Translations under genes and position numbers: made by a program
Assembly (NCBI RefSeq): GCF_000377505.1
Contig: NZ_KB898196.1
Span: 117,933 to 181,932, forward strand
From: Paenibacillus massiliensis 2301065 = DSM 16942
GTDB taxonomy: Bacteria > Bacillota > Bacilli > Paenibacillales > Paenibacillaceae
Length of the DNA: 64,000 nt
Direction: 5' to 3'
Notes under the pieces: generated by a model
Seen by the model: the letters and a program-made list of their open reading frames with translations, nothing else
What the model was told of the DNA's origin: nothing
Database searches by the model: none
Shown: piece after piece, positions 54,155 to 63,012 of the stretch
How the letters are laid out: each line of letters begins with the position of its first letter
Position numbering within the stretch: the stretch's first letter is position 1

Positions 54155-54756
54155 GCTGGTTTCACTCCCAATCCTTGTAGAATAAAAGCTATCGTCTGAT
54201 CCACAATCTCATCCTGAGAGAAGTCCTCCGGCTCAAGAATGGACTCCAGTTGTCCTCTCCGCTTCTGGGAGATCGACGCATGAAGCACGAGCAGCAGCGC
54301 CTGATTCAGAGAACGGTAGTTAAACACCCCTTGCTCGCGTCCCCGCTCCAGCACTTGCTTGACCTTTTTCCAGATCGGCAACAAATACTTGAGAATATAC
54401 TCCTGTCGGTCAGAATGCATCGTCATTTCTTGCTGAATGATGTCACTCATTTCCTTGTCCCGGATGGTCGATTCAATAATGCCGCGCAAGAGGAGCACAA
54501 GACCCTCGACTGGACTGATTGCAGTGTAGTCAAAGTCTCTCGGCTGGTTCACATGATGAAGACACTCAAAAATGGCCTCATAAACCTTCTCCTTGCCTCC
54601 AAAATGGTAGGATACCATGGATACATTGACTCCTGCCAACTGACAGATCTGTCTAACACTTGTCCCATCATATCCCTGCTCGGCGAAGCAGCTTTTGGCC
54701 GTTAACAATATGCGTGTTTTGACATCTTGCTCTCTGTGCTCTGGTAGTGATGACAT
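54151..54756 (-). CDS. TetR-family transcriptional regulator
   Basis: A 201-aa regulator with the TetR HTH at about 15-60 (TRILLTAKSCFAEQGYDGTSVRQI, VNVSMVSYHFGGKEKVYEAIF) and a helical ligand domain. The downstream nfrA gene overlaps its stop codon. The gene upstream on the same strand is an ABC-2/YhgE-like membrane protein with a perfect AAACGTTT-type palindrome at its promoter. It may therefore repress that exporter and itself, a standard arrangement; this is inference. Start ATG 54756 after AAGGAG. Confidence 0.93.
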   Translation of the reverse strand: MSSLPEHREQDVKTRILLTAKSCFAEQGYDGTSVRQICQLAGVNVSMVSYHFGGKEKVYEAIFECLHHVNQPRDFDYTAISPVEGLVLLLRGIIESTIRDKEMSDIIQQEMTMHSDRQEYILKYLLPIWKKVKQVLERGREQGVFNYRSLNQALLLVLHASISQKRRGQLESILEPEDFSQDEIVDQTIAFILQGLGVKPA

Positions 54757-54822
54757 ACAGCGTTCTCCTTACAGCAATATTTACCTCGTATTATGTTACT
54801 TTATGGACCAATACGCAAGTAA

Positions 54823-54847
54823 GCGGCACAGATGGAATCTGCACCGC
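54823..54847 (-). terminator. Hairpin between the membrane-protein gene and tetR
   Basis: GCGG..CAGAT pairs with ATCTG..CCGC around a short loop. There is no T-run, so it may reduce rather than stop read-through into tetR. Confidence 0.4.
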
Positions 54848-54914
54848 CTACGGCCCTCATGTTGCGCTATTTTCATTACAATGGGGCCAACTCACCGTAA
54901 TCCTGAGCCTAATT

Positions 54915-56078
54915 TTATACCGAAGAGTTCATCGCTGGTGCAGTAGCCGCTCTTGCCTTGGCTGCACGCAGTGCACTGGCTGCGCATCCGATCAGCAAGG
55001 AGATGAGCAATATCAAGAGCAGCATCCATGAAGCCTTTGAAGCCCCTATACCTCCCAATTGAATGGCTGTAATCCCCTGCACAGCATAAGAGGCAGGAAG
55101 CCATTCTCCGATCGTTTGATAAATGGGAGATAGCAGTTCTCTTGGCACCATCGCGCCAGACGAGACCAGCTGCAAAGACAGAACGATAATATTGAAGAGC
55201 ATACCTGCACTACCGAATACGATGAGAAAGAGCTGGGCAAAGAACATGAACGTTCCTACGAACAATGCCTGGAACATCCACAGCTTCAGGAAGCCCTGCT
55301 CTGCCTGTCCACCTAGCATGACGACTAGCGTAGAGCCGATCAAGGAGATCAGGAGGCAAGAGACCACGTTAATGATGATTCTAGCTCCAAATTTCTCATA
55401 CCAGGTGAACGCCGCACCGAGCATTCCGGTAGCCATCTGCACATTCAGCCCCATAATCATGACACCTACATAAGAAGCAAGGACAAGCATCATGGGCACC
55501 ATCTGATTGTTCATTCCCTGTACCGGGTGGATCGAGCTAAGCTGTGAGCCAACCTTATGGATAGAGGTCTGAGCTACCTGCTGGGCTTGCTCTGGTGACG
55601 CACCTGAACCGACCAATTGAGCCATTACACTGGCCGTAGAGGCCTGGGAGTTCACAGTAGCTGTGATGGAGGCCGCCGCGTTGCTCATGATGCTCTTCAC
55701 GGTAACTGGATTAGCCTCATTAATCGTATATCCAATGACAGCCTGGCCGCCCGGTGTGGTCAATTGAGAAGTAAAGCCTTGTGGTATATCAATGACCATC
55801 TGTACCTCACGAGCATCCAGACGGGACTGAGCCTCCTCCAGTGTCATACCTTCCTTCACCTGAAAAGGCAGATTGCTGCTCAGCTGCGCTGCAATCTCCT
55901 GAGCTTGTGCGGATTCGTCCTCGACCACAAGGGCCACCTGCAATTGATCTGCCCGATCATTAACACCTTGATAAGCTGTCATCCAGATTACACTAAAAAT
56001 GATCTGAAACATGATAGCTGTGATGATGCCAATCATAGTCTGTGGTTTTTTCATATATGCCTTAACCGCATTTAGCAT
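54915..56078 (-). CDS. ABC-2/YhgE-Pip-like membrane protein
   Basis: The 387-aa product has an N-terminal TM helix and a ~170-residue extracytoplasmic domain (VALVVEDESAQAQEIAAQL, VMVIDIP-like segment). Five TM helices follow in the C-terminal half (PMMLVLASYVGVMIMG, INVVSCLLISLIGSTL, and three more). This is the ABC-2/YhgE/Pip plan (DUF3533-like), used for small-molecule or toxin export and for phage-receptor proteins. No ATPase is adjacent. Its start lies about 20 bases from a perfect TetR-type palindrome, so it is probably repressed by the downstream TetR. Confidence 0.85.
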   Translation of the reverse strand: MLNAVKAYMKKPQTMIGIITAIMFQIIFSVIWMTAYQGVNDRADQLQVALVVEDESAQAQEIAAQLSSNLPFQVKEGMTLEEAQSRLDAREVQMVIDIPQGFTSQLTTPGGQAVIGYTINEANPVTVKSIMSNAAASITATVNSQASTASVMAQLVGSGASPEQAQQVAQTSIHKVGSQLSSIHPVQGMNNQMVPMMLVLASYVGVMIMGLNVQMATGMLGAAFTWYEKFGARIIINVVSCLLISLIGSTLVVMLGGQAEQGFLKLWMFQALFVGTFMFFAQLFLIVFGSAGMLFNIIVLSLQLVSSGAMVPRELLSPIYQTIGEWLPASYAVQGITAIQLGGIGASKASWMLLLILLISLLIGCAASALRAAKARAATAPAMNSSV

Positions 56079-56096
56079 GATTCATCCTCCGAATTC

Positions 56097-56112
56097 AAAC
56101 AAACGTTTGTTT
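56097..56112. promoter_or_regulatory. TetR-type operator (perfect 16-bp palindrome)
   Basis: AAACAAACGTTTGTTT is self-complementary along its whole length and sits 19 bases upstream of the ABC-2-like gene start. CAAACGTTTG cores are typical TetR sites for this type of membrane protein gene. Confidence 0.7.
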
Positions 56113-56203
56113 CATTTTTTATTTAAAATATAAGATTTTGGGCGAAACATGTCAACTATTTTCAGAAAATAATATGTTACTTTCGCAATATACAAAAGTA
56201 CAT

Positions 56204-56249
56204 AACAAACAGCCCGTAAAACCCAATTGCAGGCTGTTACGGGCTTGTT
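56204..56249 (-). terminator. Terminator of copA
   Basis: AGCCCGTAA and TTACGGGCT arms flanked by AACAA/TTGTT, about 100 bases after the copA stop. Confidence 0.82.
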
Positions 56250-56349
56250 ATTCGTTTATAGCTATGGCAGAGAATACGCGTCATACCTAGTGCCTCGACC
56301 ATTCAAAAGCGAATGTAGATACGCTGCAAGCGTGATGTCCGTCTACAGC

Positions 56350-58782
56350 TCAGAGCTTTATCCGTTGCAGTCGCAGGGCATTCAGGACAACGGAGACGGA
56401 GCTGAAGGCCATCGCAGCCCCTGCCAGCCATGGAGCCAGGAAGCCAAGTGCTGCAATAGGAATGCCTATGACATTGTAAGCCAACGCCCAGAACAGATTT
56501 TGCTTGATATTGCGCATGGTACGCCTACTCATGTCCATCGCATCAGGCACACTGTTCAGATTGCCTTGCATCAGCGTAATATCCGCAGCCTCCATCGCCA
56601 CATCTGTCCCTGTTCCCATGGCGATACCAATGTCCGCCGTGGCTAATGCAGGCGCATCATTGATCCCGTCACCTACCATGGCTACGCGACGTCCTTGCTC
56701 ACGCAGCTTGGCTACCTCCGCTGCCTTCTCCTCAGGCAGTACCTCTGCCAGTACGTTAGCTATACCTGCTTGTGCGGCTACGGCTCGTGCAGTCAGCTCA
56801 TTATCTCCGGTAATCATAATGACCTCTTTGCCCATAGCCTGCAGGCGCTTCACAGCTTCCGCCGACGTACTCTTGATCGTATCCGCTACCGCCACCTGAC
56901 CAGCGTAGACACCGTCAATCGCTACCAGCATCGCTGTCTTGCCTGCACGCTCGAATGCTTTCATTTGGTCGGCAGCTGCGCCCGGAATGGACACATCCTC
57001 CCGTTGCATTAGCTTACGAGTGCCCGCATAGACGACATGGTCTTCTACGACAGCTCTGACGCCGTAGCCAGGAATGCCTTCGAAGTCTCCTGCCTCAGGG
57101 ATCTGAATACCCCGTCCCACAATCCCCGCCACAATCGCCTCAGCAAGCGGATGCTCGGAATGCTTCTCAGCGGCAGCGAGCAGACTTAACCAATCCGTGG
57201 CATTCCCCCCATCGGCAGCCACGGTATCCGTTAGCTCAGGCTTCCCGTGTGTAATCGTCCCCGTCTTGTCGAAGACGACAACATCGGTGTGATAAGCCGA
57301 TTCCAGATGCTCCCCGCCCTTGAACAAGATACCGTATTCTGCCGCTCGTCCGGAGCCTGCCATAATAGAGGTAGGTGTTGCGAGCCCAAGTGCACAAGGA
57401 CAAGCGATAACCAGCACAGCTATAGCCTTCTCCAGCGCACCCGACAGATCACCCGGGGCTACCAGCAGGTACCACACAACAAAAGTTACTACGGCGATTC
57501 CTACAACAATCGGTACGAAAATTCCAGAAATGACATCGGCAACACGCTGAATTGGTGCCTTCGAGCTCTGGGCTTGCTCTACTACCTTAATGATCTGTGC
57601 CAGAGCCGTATCTTGCCCGGTACGGGTCACTCGCACCTTCAGCGAGCCGTTCTTGTTGACCGTCGCTCCCGTTACCGGATCGCCTGCCTGCTTATCGACG
57701 GGGATACTCTCACCGCTAAGCATGGATTCATCCACGGCCGAGCGTCCTTCCTCTACCGTGCCATCGAGTGGAATTTTCTCACCCGGTCTAACGAGCAGCA
57801 AGTCTCCGGGAACAATCTGCTCCACCGGAAGCTCAAGCTCCTCGCCGTCGCGCAAGACACGTGCCTGAGGCGGCTGCAGGTTCATCAGGCTGCGAATAGC
57901 GCTGGAGGAGCGTCCTTTGGCGACAGCCTCAAACCATTTTCCCACTAATATCAATGTGATCAATACGGCGCTCGTCTCATAATACATTTCGACCTGTCCA
58001 TGAGCATGTGCACCAACGGATTGATAGGTCAGGTAGAGACTATAGAAGTAAGCCGCCGAGGTCCCCAGTGCCACCAGCACATCCATATTGGCGCTACCGC
58101 TGCGCAGGGCCTTGTAGGCTCCGACATAGAATTGCCAGCCTATGATGAACTGGACAGGTGTCGCTAGAATCAACTGGAACCAGGGATTCATGAACAGCTC
58201 GGGAACATACATCCAGGACGTGAAGCTGAAGTGGCCCACCATGGCCCACAGTAAGGGTAAGGACAGTACGGCGGAGATGACCCACTTCCATAGCTTGCGG
58301 GCTGTCTCCCGCTGCCGCTGCTCGAACAGATCAGGCCCTTCCCCTTGCGGGATAGCTCCATACCCTAGCTGCTGCACCTTGTCTACGATGCCCGCTCGGT
58401 CGAGGACACCTGCTGTATACTCGACATGTGCTGTTTCGAGCGCAAGATTCACATTCACTGTCTCTACTCCAGGCAAGCGCGACAGCCCCTTCTCAATCCG
58501 GGTAGCACAAGCCGCGCAGGTCATGCCCGTAATATTAAAATCCGCCTGCTCAGTCACCGTTCCATACCCCAAAGTTTCGATCTTGCCGCGCAGCTCGCCA
58601 ATTCCTGTCTGTCCCGCTACGTAATCAATGGTCACTTGCTCGGTAGCCAGATTCACGCGTGCATTACTGACCCCTTCCATACGGTTCAGACCCTTCTCAA
58701 TCCTTGTGGCACAAGCCGCACAGGTCATCCCGGTGACATGCAGCGTCGTATGCGCCTCAGACTGAGTGATATCTCGTTCCAT
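56350..58782 (-). CDS. copA: Copper-exporting P1B-type ATPase
   Basis: An 810-aa Cu(I) ATPase. Two N-terminal HMA domains each carry GMTCAACATRIEKGL (about 15-30 and 90-105). The actuator has SGESIPVDK, the membrane metal site is CPC in VIACPCALGLATP near 460, the phosphorylation motif is DKTGTITHG near 507, TGDN follows and GDGINDAPAL is near 704. It pumps cytosolic Cu(I) out using ATP. The ATG 58782 is preceded by GGAGG, 9 bases away; the frame extends to 58950 with no coding character. A CsoR box lies 20 bases upstream. copZ and csoR lie upstream on the same strand. Confidence 0.97.
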   Translation of the reverse strand: MERDITQSEAHTTLHVTGMTCAACATRIEKGLNRMEGVSNARVNLATEQVTIDYVAGQTGIGELRGKIETLGYGTVTEQADFNITGMTCAACATRIEKGLSRLPGVETVNVNLALETAHVEYTAGVLDRAGIVDKVQQLGYGAIPQGEGPDLFEQRQRETARKLWKWVISAVLSLPLLWAMVGHFSFTSWMYVPELFMNPWFQLILATPVQFIIGWQFYVGAYKALRSGSANMDVLVALGTSAAYFYSLYLTYQSVGAHAHGQVEMYYETSAVLITLILVGKWFEAVAKGRSSSAIRSLMNLQPPQARVLRDGEELELPVEQIVPGDLLLVRPGEKIPLDGTVEEGRSAVDESMLSGESIPVDKQAGDPVTGATVNKNGSLKVRVTRTGQDTALAQIIKVVEQAQSSKAPIQRVADVISGIFVPIVVGIAVVTFVVWYLLVAPGDLSGALEKAIAVLVIACPCALGLATPTSIMAGSGRAAEYGILFKGGEHLESAYHTDVVVFDKTGTITHGKPELTDTVAADGGNATDWLSLLAAAEKHSEHPLAEAIVAGIVGRGIQIPEAGDFEGIPGYGVRAVVEDHVVYAGTRKLMQREDVSIPGAAADQMKAFERAGKTAMLVAIDGVYAGQVAVADTIKSTSAEAVKRLQAMGKEVIMITGDNELTARAVAAQAGIANVLAEVLPEEKAAEVAKLREQGRRVAMVGDGINDAPALATADIGIAMGTGTDVAMEAADITLMQGNLNSVPDAMDMSRRTMRNIKQNLFWALAYNVIGIPIAALGFLAPWLAGAAMAFSSVSVVLNALRLQRIKL

Positions 58783-58802
58783 TTGTGAGCACCTCCATTC
58801 AT

Positions 58803-58819
58803 ATACCCTATGGGGGTAT
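58803..58819. promoter_or_regulatory. CsoR operator upstream of copA
   Basis: ATACCCTATGGGGGTAT is the pseudo-palindromic CsoR box (TACCC-N4-GGGTA). It is close to the copA ribosome binding site, so it probably overlaps the promoter's -10 or the start of the transcript. Confidence 0.9.
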
Positions 58820-59017
58820 GTATATTTGAAAAATAAAAACGTCTTGCGACGACGTATTCCAGTGTAATATTTCGAATTAGAATTTGAATTTGAATACCCG
58901 ACGTTACCAGCAACAGTCAGTGGAAAATAGGATACCCCTGCCGGGTACACAGCTCAAGAAGAAGCCTTCTCTTGCCTTAGAAAGAAAGCCTCTTCTCAAG
59001 TTAACTAACCACTCTGA

Positions 59018-59218
59018 TTAGACAATATCGTACCCTTGGTCCTCAATAGCATGCTTGATCTCACCAATTGAGATCTTGCTTTCGTCAAAGTCCACCAATA
59101 CAGTCTTCGCCTCCAGATTAACCTTGGCCTCCGCACCCGCTTCCTTCACCGCGCGCTCCACAGCCTGTACACAATGGTTGCAAGACATACCTTCTACATT
59201 TAAAGTAACTTGAGACAT
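59018..59218 (-). CDS. copZ: Copper chaperone CopZ
   Basis: A 66-aa HMA-domain protein with the Cu(I) site C13-x-x-C16 in GMSCNHCVQAV and the conserved Tyr loop at the end (DQGYDIV). It delivers Cu(I) to CopA. ATG 59218 follows AGGAGG by 9 bases; the longer frame to 59239 lacks an SD. It lies 27 bases downstream of csoR and 235 bases upstream of copA, so csoR-copZ form a unit and copA has its own operator. Confidence 0.95.
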   Translation of the reverse strand: MSQVTLNVEGMSCNHCVQAVERAVKEAGAEAKVNLEAKTVLVDFDESKISIGEIKHAIEDQGYDIV

Positions 59219-59245
59219 CCTCACATTCCTCCTGCCCAAAGTATA

Positions 59246-59623
59246 TTATTTCATCAGCTTCTTGACAGTAACCAGCAGCTCGTCAATCACTTCATCCTCA
59301 CCAGCCTGAATGCGCTCAATGACACAGCTCTTCATATGCCCCTCCAGCAGTAGCTTGCCAACTGCATTCAGAGCAGACTGTGCAGCCGCTATCTGGTTCA
59401 GCACATCGTCACAGTACGTATCCTTCTCAATTAACCCCTTGATGCCGCGAATCTGGCCCTCAACACGGTTGAGTCGGGAGATCATACTGTTCTTCAGCTC
59501 GGCGGGATGATGGCTGCGCCGTACACCCTCGGCAGAGGCTGAGGCATGCCCGCAAGCATGACCCTCAGGGGCACAAGCCGGAGCTGCCGACTCCGTTGTC
59601 TGATTCTGTTCTTCTGCACTCAT
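59246..59623 (-). CDS. csoR: Copper-sensing repressor CsoR with Cys/His-rich N-terminal extension
   Basis: A 125-aa four-helix-bundle repressor. The Cu(I) ligands are C71 (DTYCDDVL), H96 (EGHMKS) and C100 (KSCV), and RLNRVEGQIRGI is the family signature. It represses its own operon and copA until Cu(I) binds. B. subtilis CsoR is about 100 aa; this one has an extra ~35 residues at the N-terminus containing PACAPEGHACGHASAS, a possible additional copper site. Start ATG 59623 after AAGGGG. The promoter carries a CsoR box in its spacer. Confidence 0.95.
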   Translation of the reverse strand: MSAEEQNQTTESAAPACAPEGHACGHASASAEGVRRSHHPAELKNSMISRLNRVEGQIRGIKGLIEKDTYCDDVLNQIAAAQSALNAVGKLLLEGHMKSCVIERIQAGEDEVIDELLVTVKKLMK

Positions 59624-59658
59624 ATGGCTTACCCCTTCCTGTCAATCTGTTCAGGTTC

Positions 59659-59688
59659 ATTCTAATATACCCATAGGGGGTATGTCAA
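59659..59688 (-). promoter_or_regulatory. csoR promoter with CsoR box in the spacer
   Basis: On the minus strand TTGACA (59683-59688) and TAGAAT (59659-59664) are 18 bases apart. The box ATACCCCCTATGGGTAT (59667-59683) fills the spacer, so CsoR would exclude RNA polymerase directly. Confidence 0.88.
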
Positions 59689-59820
59689 GGAAGTCTATTG
59701 TCTTGCTCCTGAACACTTTCTCTCTTCCCGGTGCTATGACCCTGACTAGCTCCAGGCCAACATCTTCGTCTCCCGAAATCCGTTAGACTACCAGATCATT
59801 ATCGCCCTATTCGGAAAGAA

Positions 59821-61053
59821 TCAACCTGCATTCTTCAAATGACGCTGCACGAACAGGGTATAACAGGCCAGTGCTGCCAGCTCCCCAATCGCAATGACCA
59901 GCGCCATCGGTATTGGCGTCGTTCCACTACCCAATCCCACTAGAGGAGACGTAATAGAGCCAATGAGGAGCGGTAGGAGACCGAGTAGTGCCGATGCACT
60001 GCCTGCATTCGCTCCCTGACTCTGCATTGCAAGAGATGTCGTCATCGTGGACACAATACCCACGGAAGCCACTACGAAGAATAATGGAATGACAATGGAT
60101 ATGAGTCCTCCACCCAGCAAAGACACCAGAAGCAGCGCTACACCTGCAAGGGCCGCGATAATCAGACCAATGCGCAATAAGAGACCTTCACCCACACGTC
60201 CGGCTAGACGACCTGCCACCTGAGCAAAGAGGACAATGCCTATTCCGTTCAACGCAAAGAATAGACTGAAGCCCTGTGGCGTCACACCGAAGATATCCTG
60301 CAGCACGAACGGAGAACCGGCAATGTATGCGAACATGGAGCCTGTAATGAGGCCCTGAGACAATGCCAGCCCCATGAACATAGGATTCGCCGCCAATGCT
60401 CCAAAGGTCGACAGCGTCTGCTTCAGCCCTCCAGTAGAACGCTTGTCCTTCGCGAGCGTCTCAGGAAGTCCCAGCACAACCGCGATCAGCATGACGACTC
60501 CAATAATACACAGCACCATGAACACTCCACGCCAAGGCATGAATTTAAGCAGAAGCCCCCCAAGGACCGGGGCAGCAATAGGAGCCAGCCCGTTCACGAG
60601 CATGAGGAGCGAGAAGAATCGGGTCAACGCAGGCCCTGAATAGAGATCGCGAGCAACAGCACGCGAGATGACAATCCCCGCTGAACCGGTAAGTCCTTGA
60701 ATGAACCGCAGCACCAGCAAAATTCCGATATTAGGCGCAAATACACACAACAGCGAAGCAACGGCATAGAGCACCAGAGACACGATTAATGGCCCGCGGC
60801 GCCCTCGTACATCACTAAGTGGGCCAGCAATGAGCTGTCCGATTGCAAGCCCCAGCAGACAAGCCGTCAAGCTTAATTGTGCCAGCGAGGCTGTCGTCTG
60901 CAAATCTTGTGCCAGTATAGGCAATGAGGGCAGATACATATCAATAGATAATGGTGCGAAGGCGCTGAGTGCCCCTAGCACAAAGGCAATCCATAGCACA
61001 CGTCCACCTTTTAATGGACTGGCTTGCATAGTAGTACTGGATGAAGATTTCAT
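59821..61053 (-). CDS. Bcr/CflA-family multidrug MFS transporter
   Basis: A 410-aa 12-TM major facilitator of the DHA1 Bcr/CflA subfamily. IDMYLPSLPILAQDL near the first helix is typical, followed by GQLIAGPLSDVRGRRGPL (motif A) and RFIQGLTGSAGIVISRAVARDLYSG (motif C/antiporter region). It exports drugs such as bicyclomycin or chloramphenicol by proton antiport; the substrate here is unknown. ATG 61053 after AGGAGG by 10 bases; the frame reaches 61125. No adjacent regulator. Confidence 0.92.
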   Translation of the reverse strand: MKSSSSTTMQASPLKGGRVLWIAFVLGALSAFAPLSIDMYLPSLPILAQDLQTTASLAQLSLTACLLGLAIGQLIAGPLSDVRGRRGPLIVSLVLYAVASLLCVFAPNIGILLVLRFIQGLTGSAGIVISRAVARDLYSGPALTRFFSLLMLVNGLAPIAAPVLGGLLLKFMPWRGVFMVLCIIGVVMLIAVVLGLPETLAKDKRSTGGLKQTLSTFGALAANPMFMGLALSQGLITGSMFAYIAGSPFVLQDIFGVTPQGFSLFFALNGIGIVLFAQVAGRLAGRVGEGLLLRIGLIIAALAGVALLLVSLLGGGLISIVIPLFFVVASVGIVSTMTTSLAMQSQGANAGSASALLGLLPLLIGSITSPLVGLGSGTTPIPMALVIAIGELAALACYTLFVQRHLKNAG

Positions 61054-61550
61054 TATGTAAGTTCCTCCTAATAACTTGCTGATCGAATTACTGAATCGAA
61101 TCTCAAGCAACTCGATACAACTCATAGGCTTGCAAAGCCTGATTGTAGCATTATATACCCTACGCCTTGCGCACAGTCAATACCGCCAGACGTCCGAGAA
61201 GCCTGTAACTATAGGCCAGCCACATGATTGATCTGAGAATGAATCCAAAATTAGTCCATGTAGTGCCCTATTCTAGATTTTCGTCTATTCTTCGACATGT
61301 AGCTGAATGTTTCATGAATTATATGTAACTATCGCAAATACAGCTTACCTCAAAACAAAAAAGCGAGCAACTCGGTATCATTGCTTCGCTTCTTCGTCGA
61401 TTGTTCAACTAACCCTTTGAAAATATGAATAAGGAACTATTAAGCACTATGCAATAGGTATTATTTTCGGAAGTATAGCTACATCGGATACGAGTGAATG
61501 TGTCTTGAAATGCAAAAAGACCCAGGGCATCTGCCCTGGGCTCTAACTGC
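61054..61550. other. Intergenic region with hairpins
   Basis: About 420 bases are gene-free upstream of the transporter's leader. A partial hairpin AAGCGAGCAA/TTGCTTCGCTT lies at about 61360-61392, and the terminator of the 291-aa gene is at the right end. Confidence 0.5.
61513..61540 (-). terminator. Terminator of the 291-aa gene
   Basis: On the minus strand CCCAGGGC pairs with GCCCTGGG around AGAT, followed by TCTTTTTGC. Confidence 0.92.
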
Positions 61551-62426
61551 TCAACGATCCAAACCTCTGACAAACTCTCGCATATTTCGAAGGTAAGATT
61601 CTGGAGTGGCTGATAATGTATTCAGCAAATTCTGCATGCTGTCCATAAATGCATTAGCTGATGACGTGTCGGCTGTCTTGAACCGATTCGTTATTTCCGT
61701 GTTATTCAGCAGCTCATTGAACTGCTCCGTTTGCTTCTTGTAGTTTTCCAGCCAATGCGAGTGGCTTGGAACCTGTCTTACAAAATCCAGCAGCCTGCTC
61801 AGTCCAAGCTCAACTCCACCATTCTTGATATCATCCTTATATGCTTCATATCTCTTGGGGTCGACCACCCTCATCAGCTCTGCCGGGTTGACATAGTCTT
61901 CAGGAGCACCTGATGGACGCTCTGCGGGAGTTATGTAGCTAATAGTTCCTGTCTCCGGGTCAATGGATCGAGTCTTGGCGATTGCAGCAATCTGCTCCAT
62001 CGTCTTCAGGAATGTCTCGGCTTTGTCGCCTTCCATATACTGCTCAGCAATATATTTAGACTGGGAAAGCCCCATCTCCAGCAGCATCGCTCGTTGATCC
62101 TCATCTGTCACCGTATCGTCGACAATAAAATTGGATGCAATCATACGGTACACCGTGTCCGATATGCTCTCCGGTTGGTCCTCCAGCACTTTGTTCAATG
62201 AATCGTTAATCTGCGTTGTGCCGAAGTATTTGATAGGTTGAGAAATAGTAGCCCCTTCAGCTAGCTGTCTGCCAGCTGTACTAATTTCTACGGAGTCTTG
62301 AATAGTAGGTATGGAAGATGGAGCACTTTTCACTTGAGCTGGCTGGTTCTCTGTAAGGGTAGGTTTCATTCGCGGACTATCGGGTCTTATCGTGACTTGA
62401 TACGATCTGAGTGCTTCGAATTGCAT
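61551..62426 (-). CDS. Unknown 291-aa protein at the accessory end
   Basis: No family recognised. The N-terminal ~60 residues are disordered and proline/glutamine-rich, then DSVEISTAGRQLAEG appears, a segment like the D-x-VEIS-x-x-A of flagellar FlgM-type and related surface proteins. The rest is mostly helical (SISDTVYRMIASNFI, YIAEQYMEGDKAETFLKTMEQI, HWLENYKKQTEQFNELL). There is no signal peptide or TM segment. It has its own ribosome binding site (CAGGAGG) and terminator. Neighbouring sequence is RHS-derived, so a link to a toxin or export system is possible but unproven. Confidence 0.7.
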   Translation of the reverse strand: MQFEALRSYQVTIRPDSPRMKPTLTENQPAQVKSAPSSIPTIQDSVEISTAGRQLAEGATISQPIKYFGTTQINDSLNKVLEDQPESISDTVYRMIASNFIVDDTVTDEDQRAMLLEMGLSQSKYIAEQYMEGDKAETFLKTMEQIAAIAKTRSIDPETGTISYITPAERPSGAPEDYVNPAELMRVVDPKRYEAYKDDIKNGGVELGLSRLLDFVRQVPSHSHWLENYKKQTEQFNELLNNTEITNRFKTADTSSANAFMDSMQNLLNTLSATPESYLRNMREFVRGLDR

Positions 62427-62515
62427 ATGATCTCCTCCTGATCCGATGTAACAGGCAGCTTAGGAGTTAAACGATATCGTGTATTCCTGTTTGTACCTTA
62501 ATTATCGGATTGAAG

Positions 62516-62725
62516 TTAGTTGGAATGAATATGTATGAACGTCAGAAGCTGGATTGTAAGCCGATACGCCATCTTCAATTTACATTCATGCCTAGTTCTC
62601 GAAAGCTCCTGCGTGTATGGATCGTACTGGTAGGCCGTCGTTCCCGTTGTGTCCTTCATGCTTAAACGCTTGCCTGTCACATCATATGCATAATCCACGA
62701 CCTGATCTGGCCTCGTCTGATTATC
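62516..62725 (-). pseudogene. RHS/YD-repeat remnant
   Basis: The frame open from 62725 to 62516 encodes YAYDVTGKRLSMKD, then TTAYQYDPYTQELSRT: one or two YD-repeat units of an RHS core protein. There is no start signal, the upstream side ends in a stop, and after ~45 residues the RHS-like character is lost (probable frameshift). It is likely a relic of a displaced RHS C-terminal cassette. Confidence 0.75.
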
Positions 62726-62764
62726 TCATCACTACTACAACAATTACCTTACCTACATTAAAAA

Positions 62765-62798
62765 AACCACATGGAGCTAAATACGCTCGCATGTGGTT
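62765..62798 (-). terminator. Terminator in the accessory region
   Basis: AACCACATG and CATGTGGTT arms, followed on the minus strand by TTTTTT. Confidence 0.75.
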
Positions 62799-63012
62799 GA
62801 ACCGATTGTTAATTAGTCAAGAAATATTAAGTGGACGCAAATAATCTCTTGTAAGAGTTCTTTCTCATGGGTATCGATTTCGCCCAAATCACATGAAGCC
62901 GTGGAAAATGCTTTCACCTTTTAATCACCTATCATTAAGATGCTTTGAGCTAGAGAACCTCTCATAACTCCTCCTCAGAGAACTATCGTACTTGGCTAGA
63001 CAGTCCGCCTCA
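62799..63012. other. Gap between the CPCC protein gene and the RHS remnant
   Basis: No gene is supported. A GAGGAGG-ATG combination on the minus strand near 62960 opens only 14 codons. Confidence 0.4.

Noticed and set aside
58783..58950. 56 extra N-terminal residues on CopA
   Set aside because: They cover the CsoR box and leader, and have no SD; the ATG at 58782 has a good one.
62830..62980. A 14-codon and a 34-codon minus-strand frame in the accessory gap
   Set aside because: One is very short and the other has no spaced SD; neither shows a recognisable domain.
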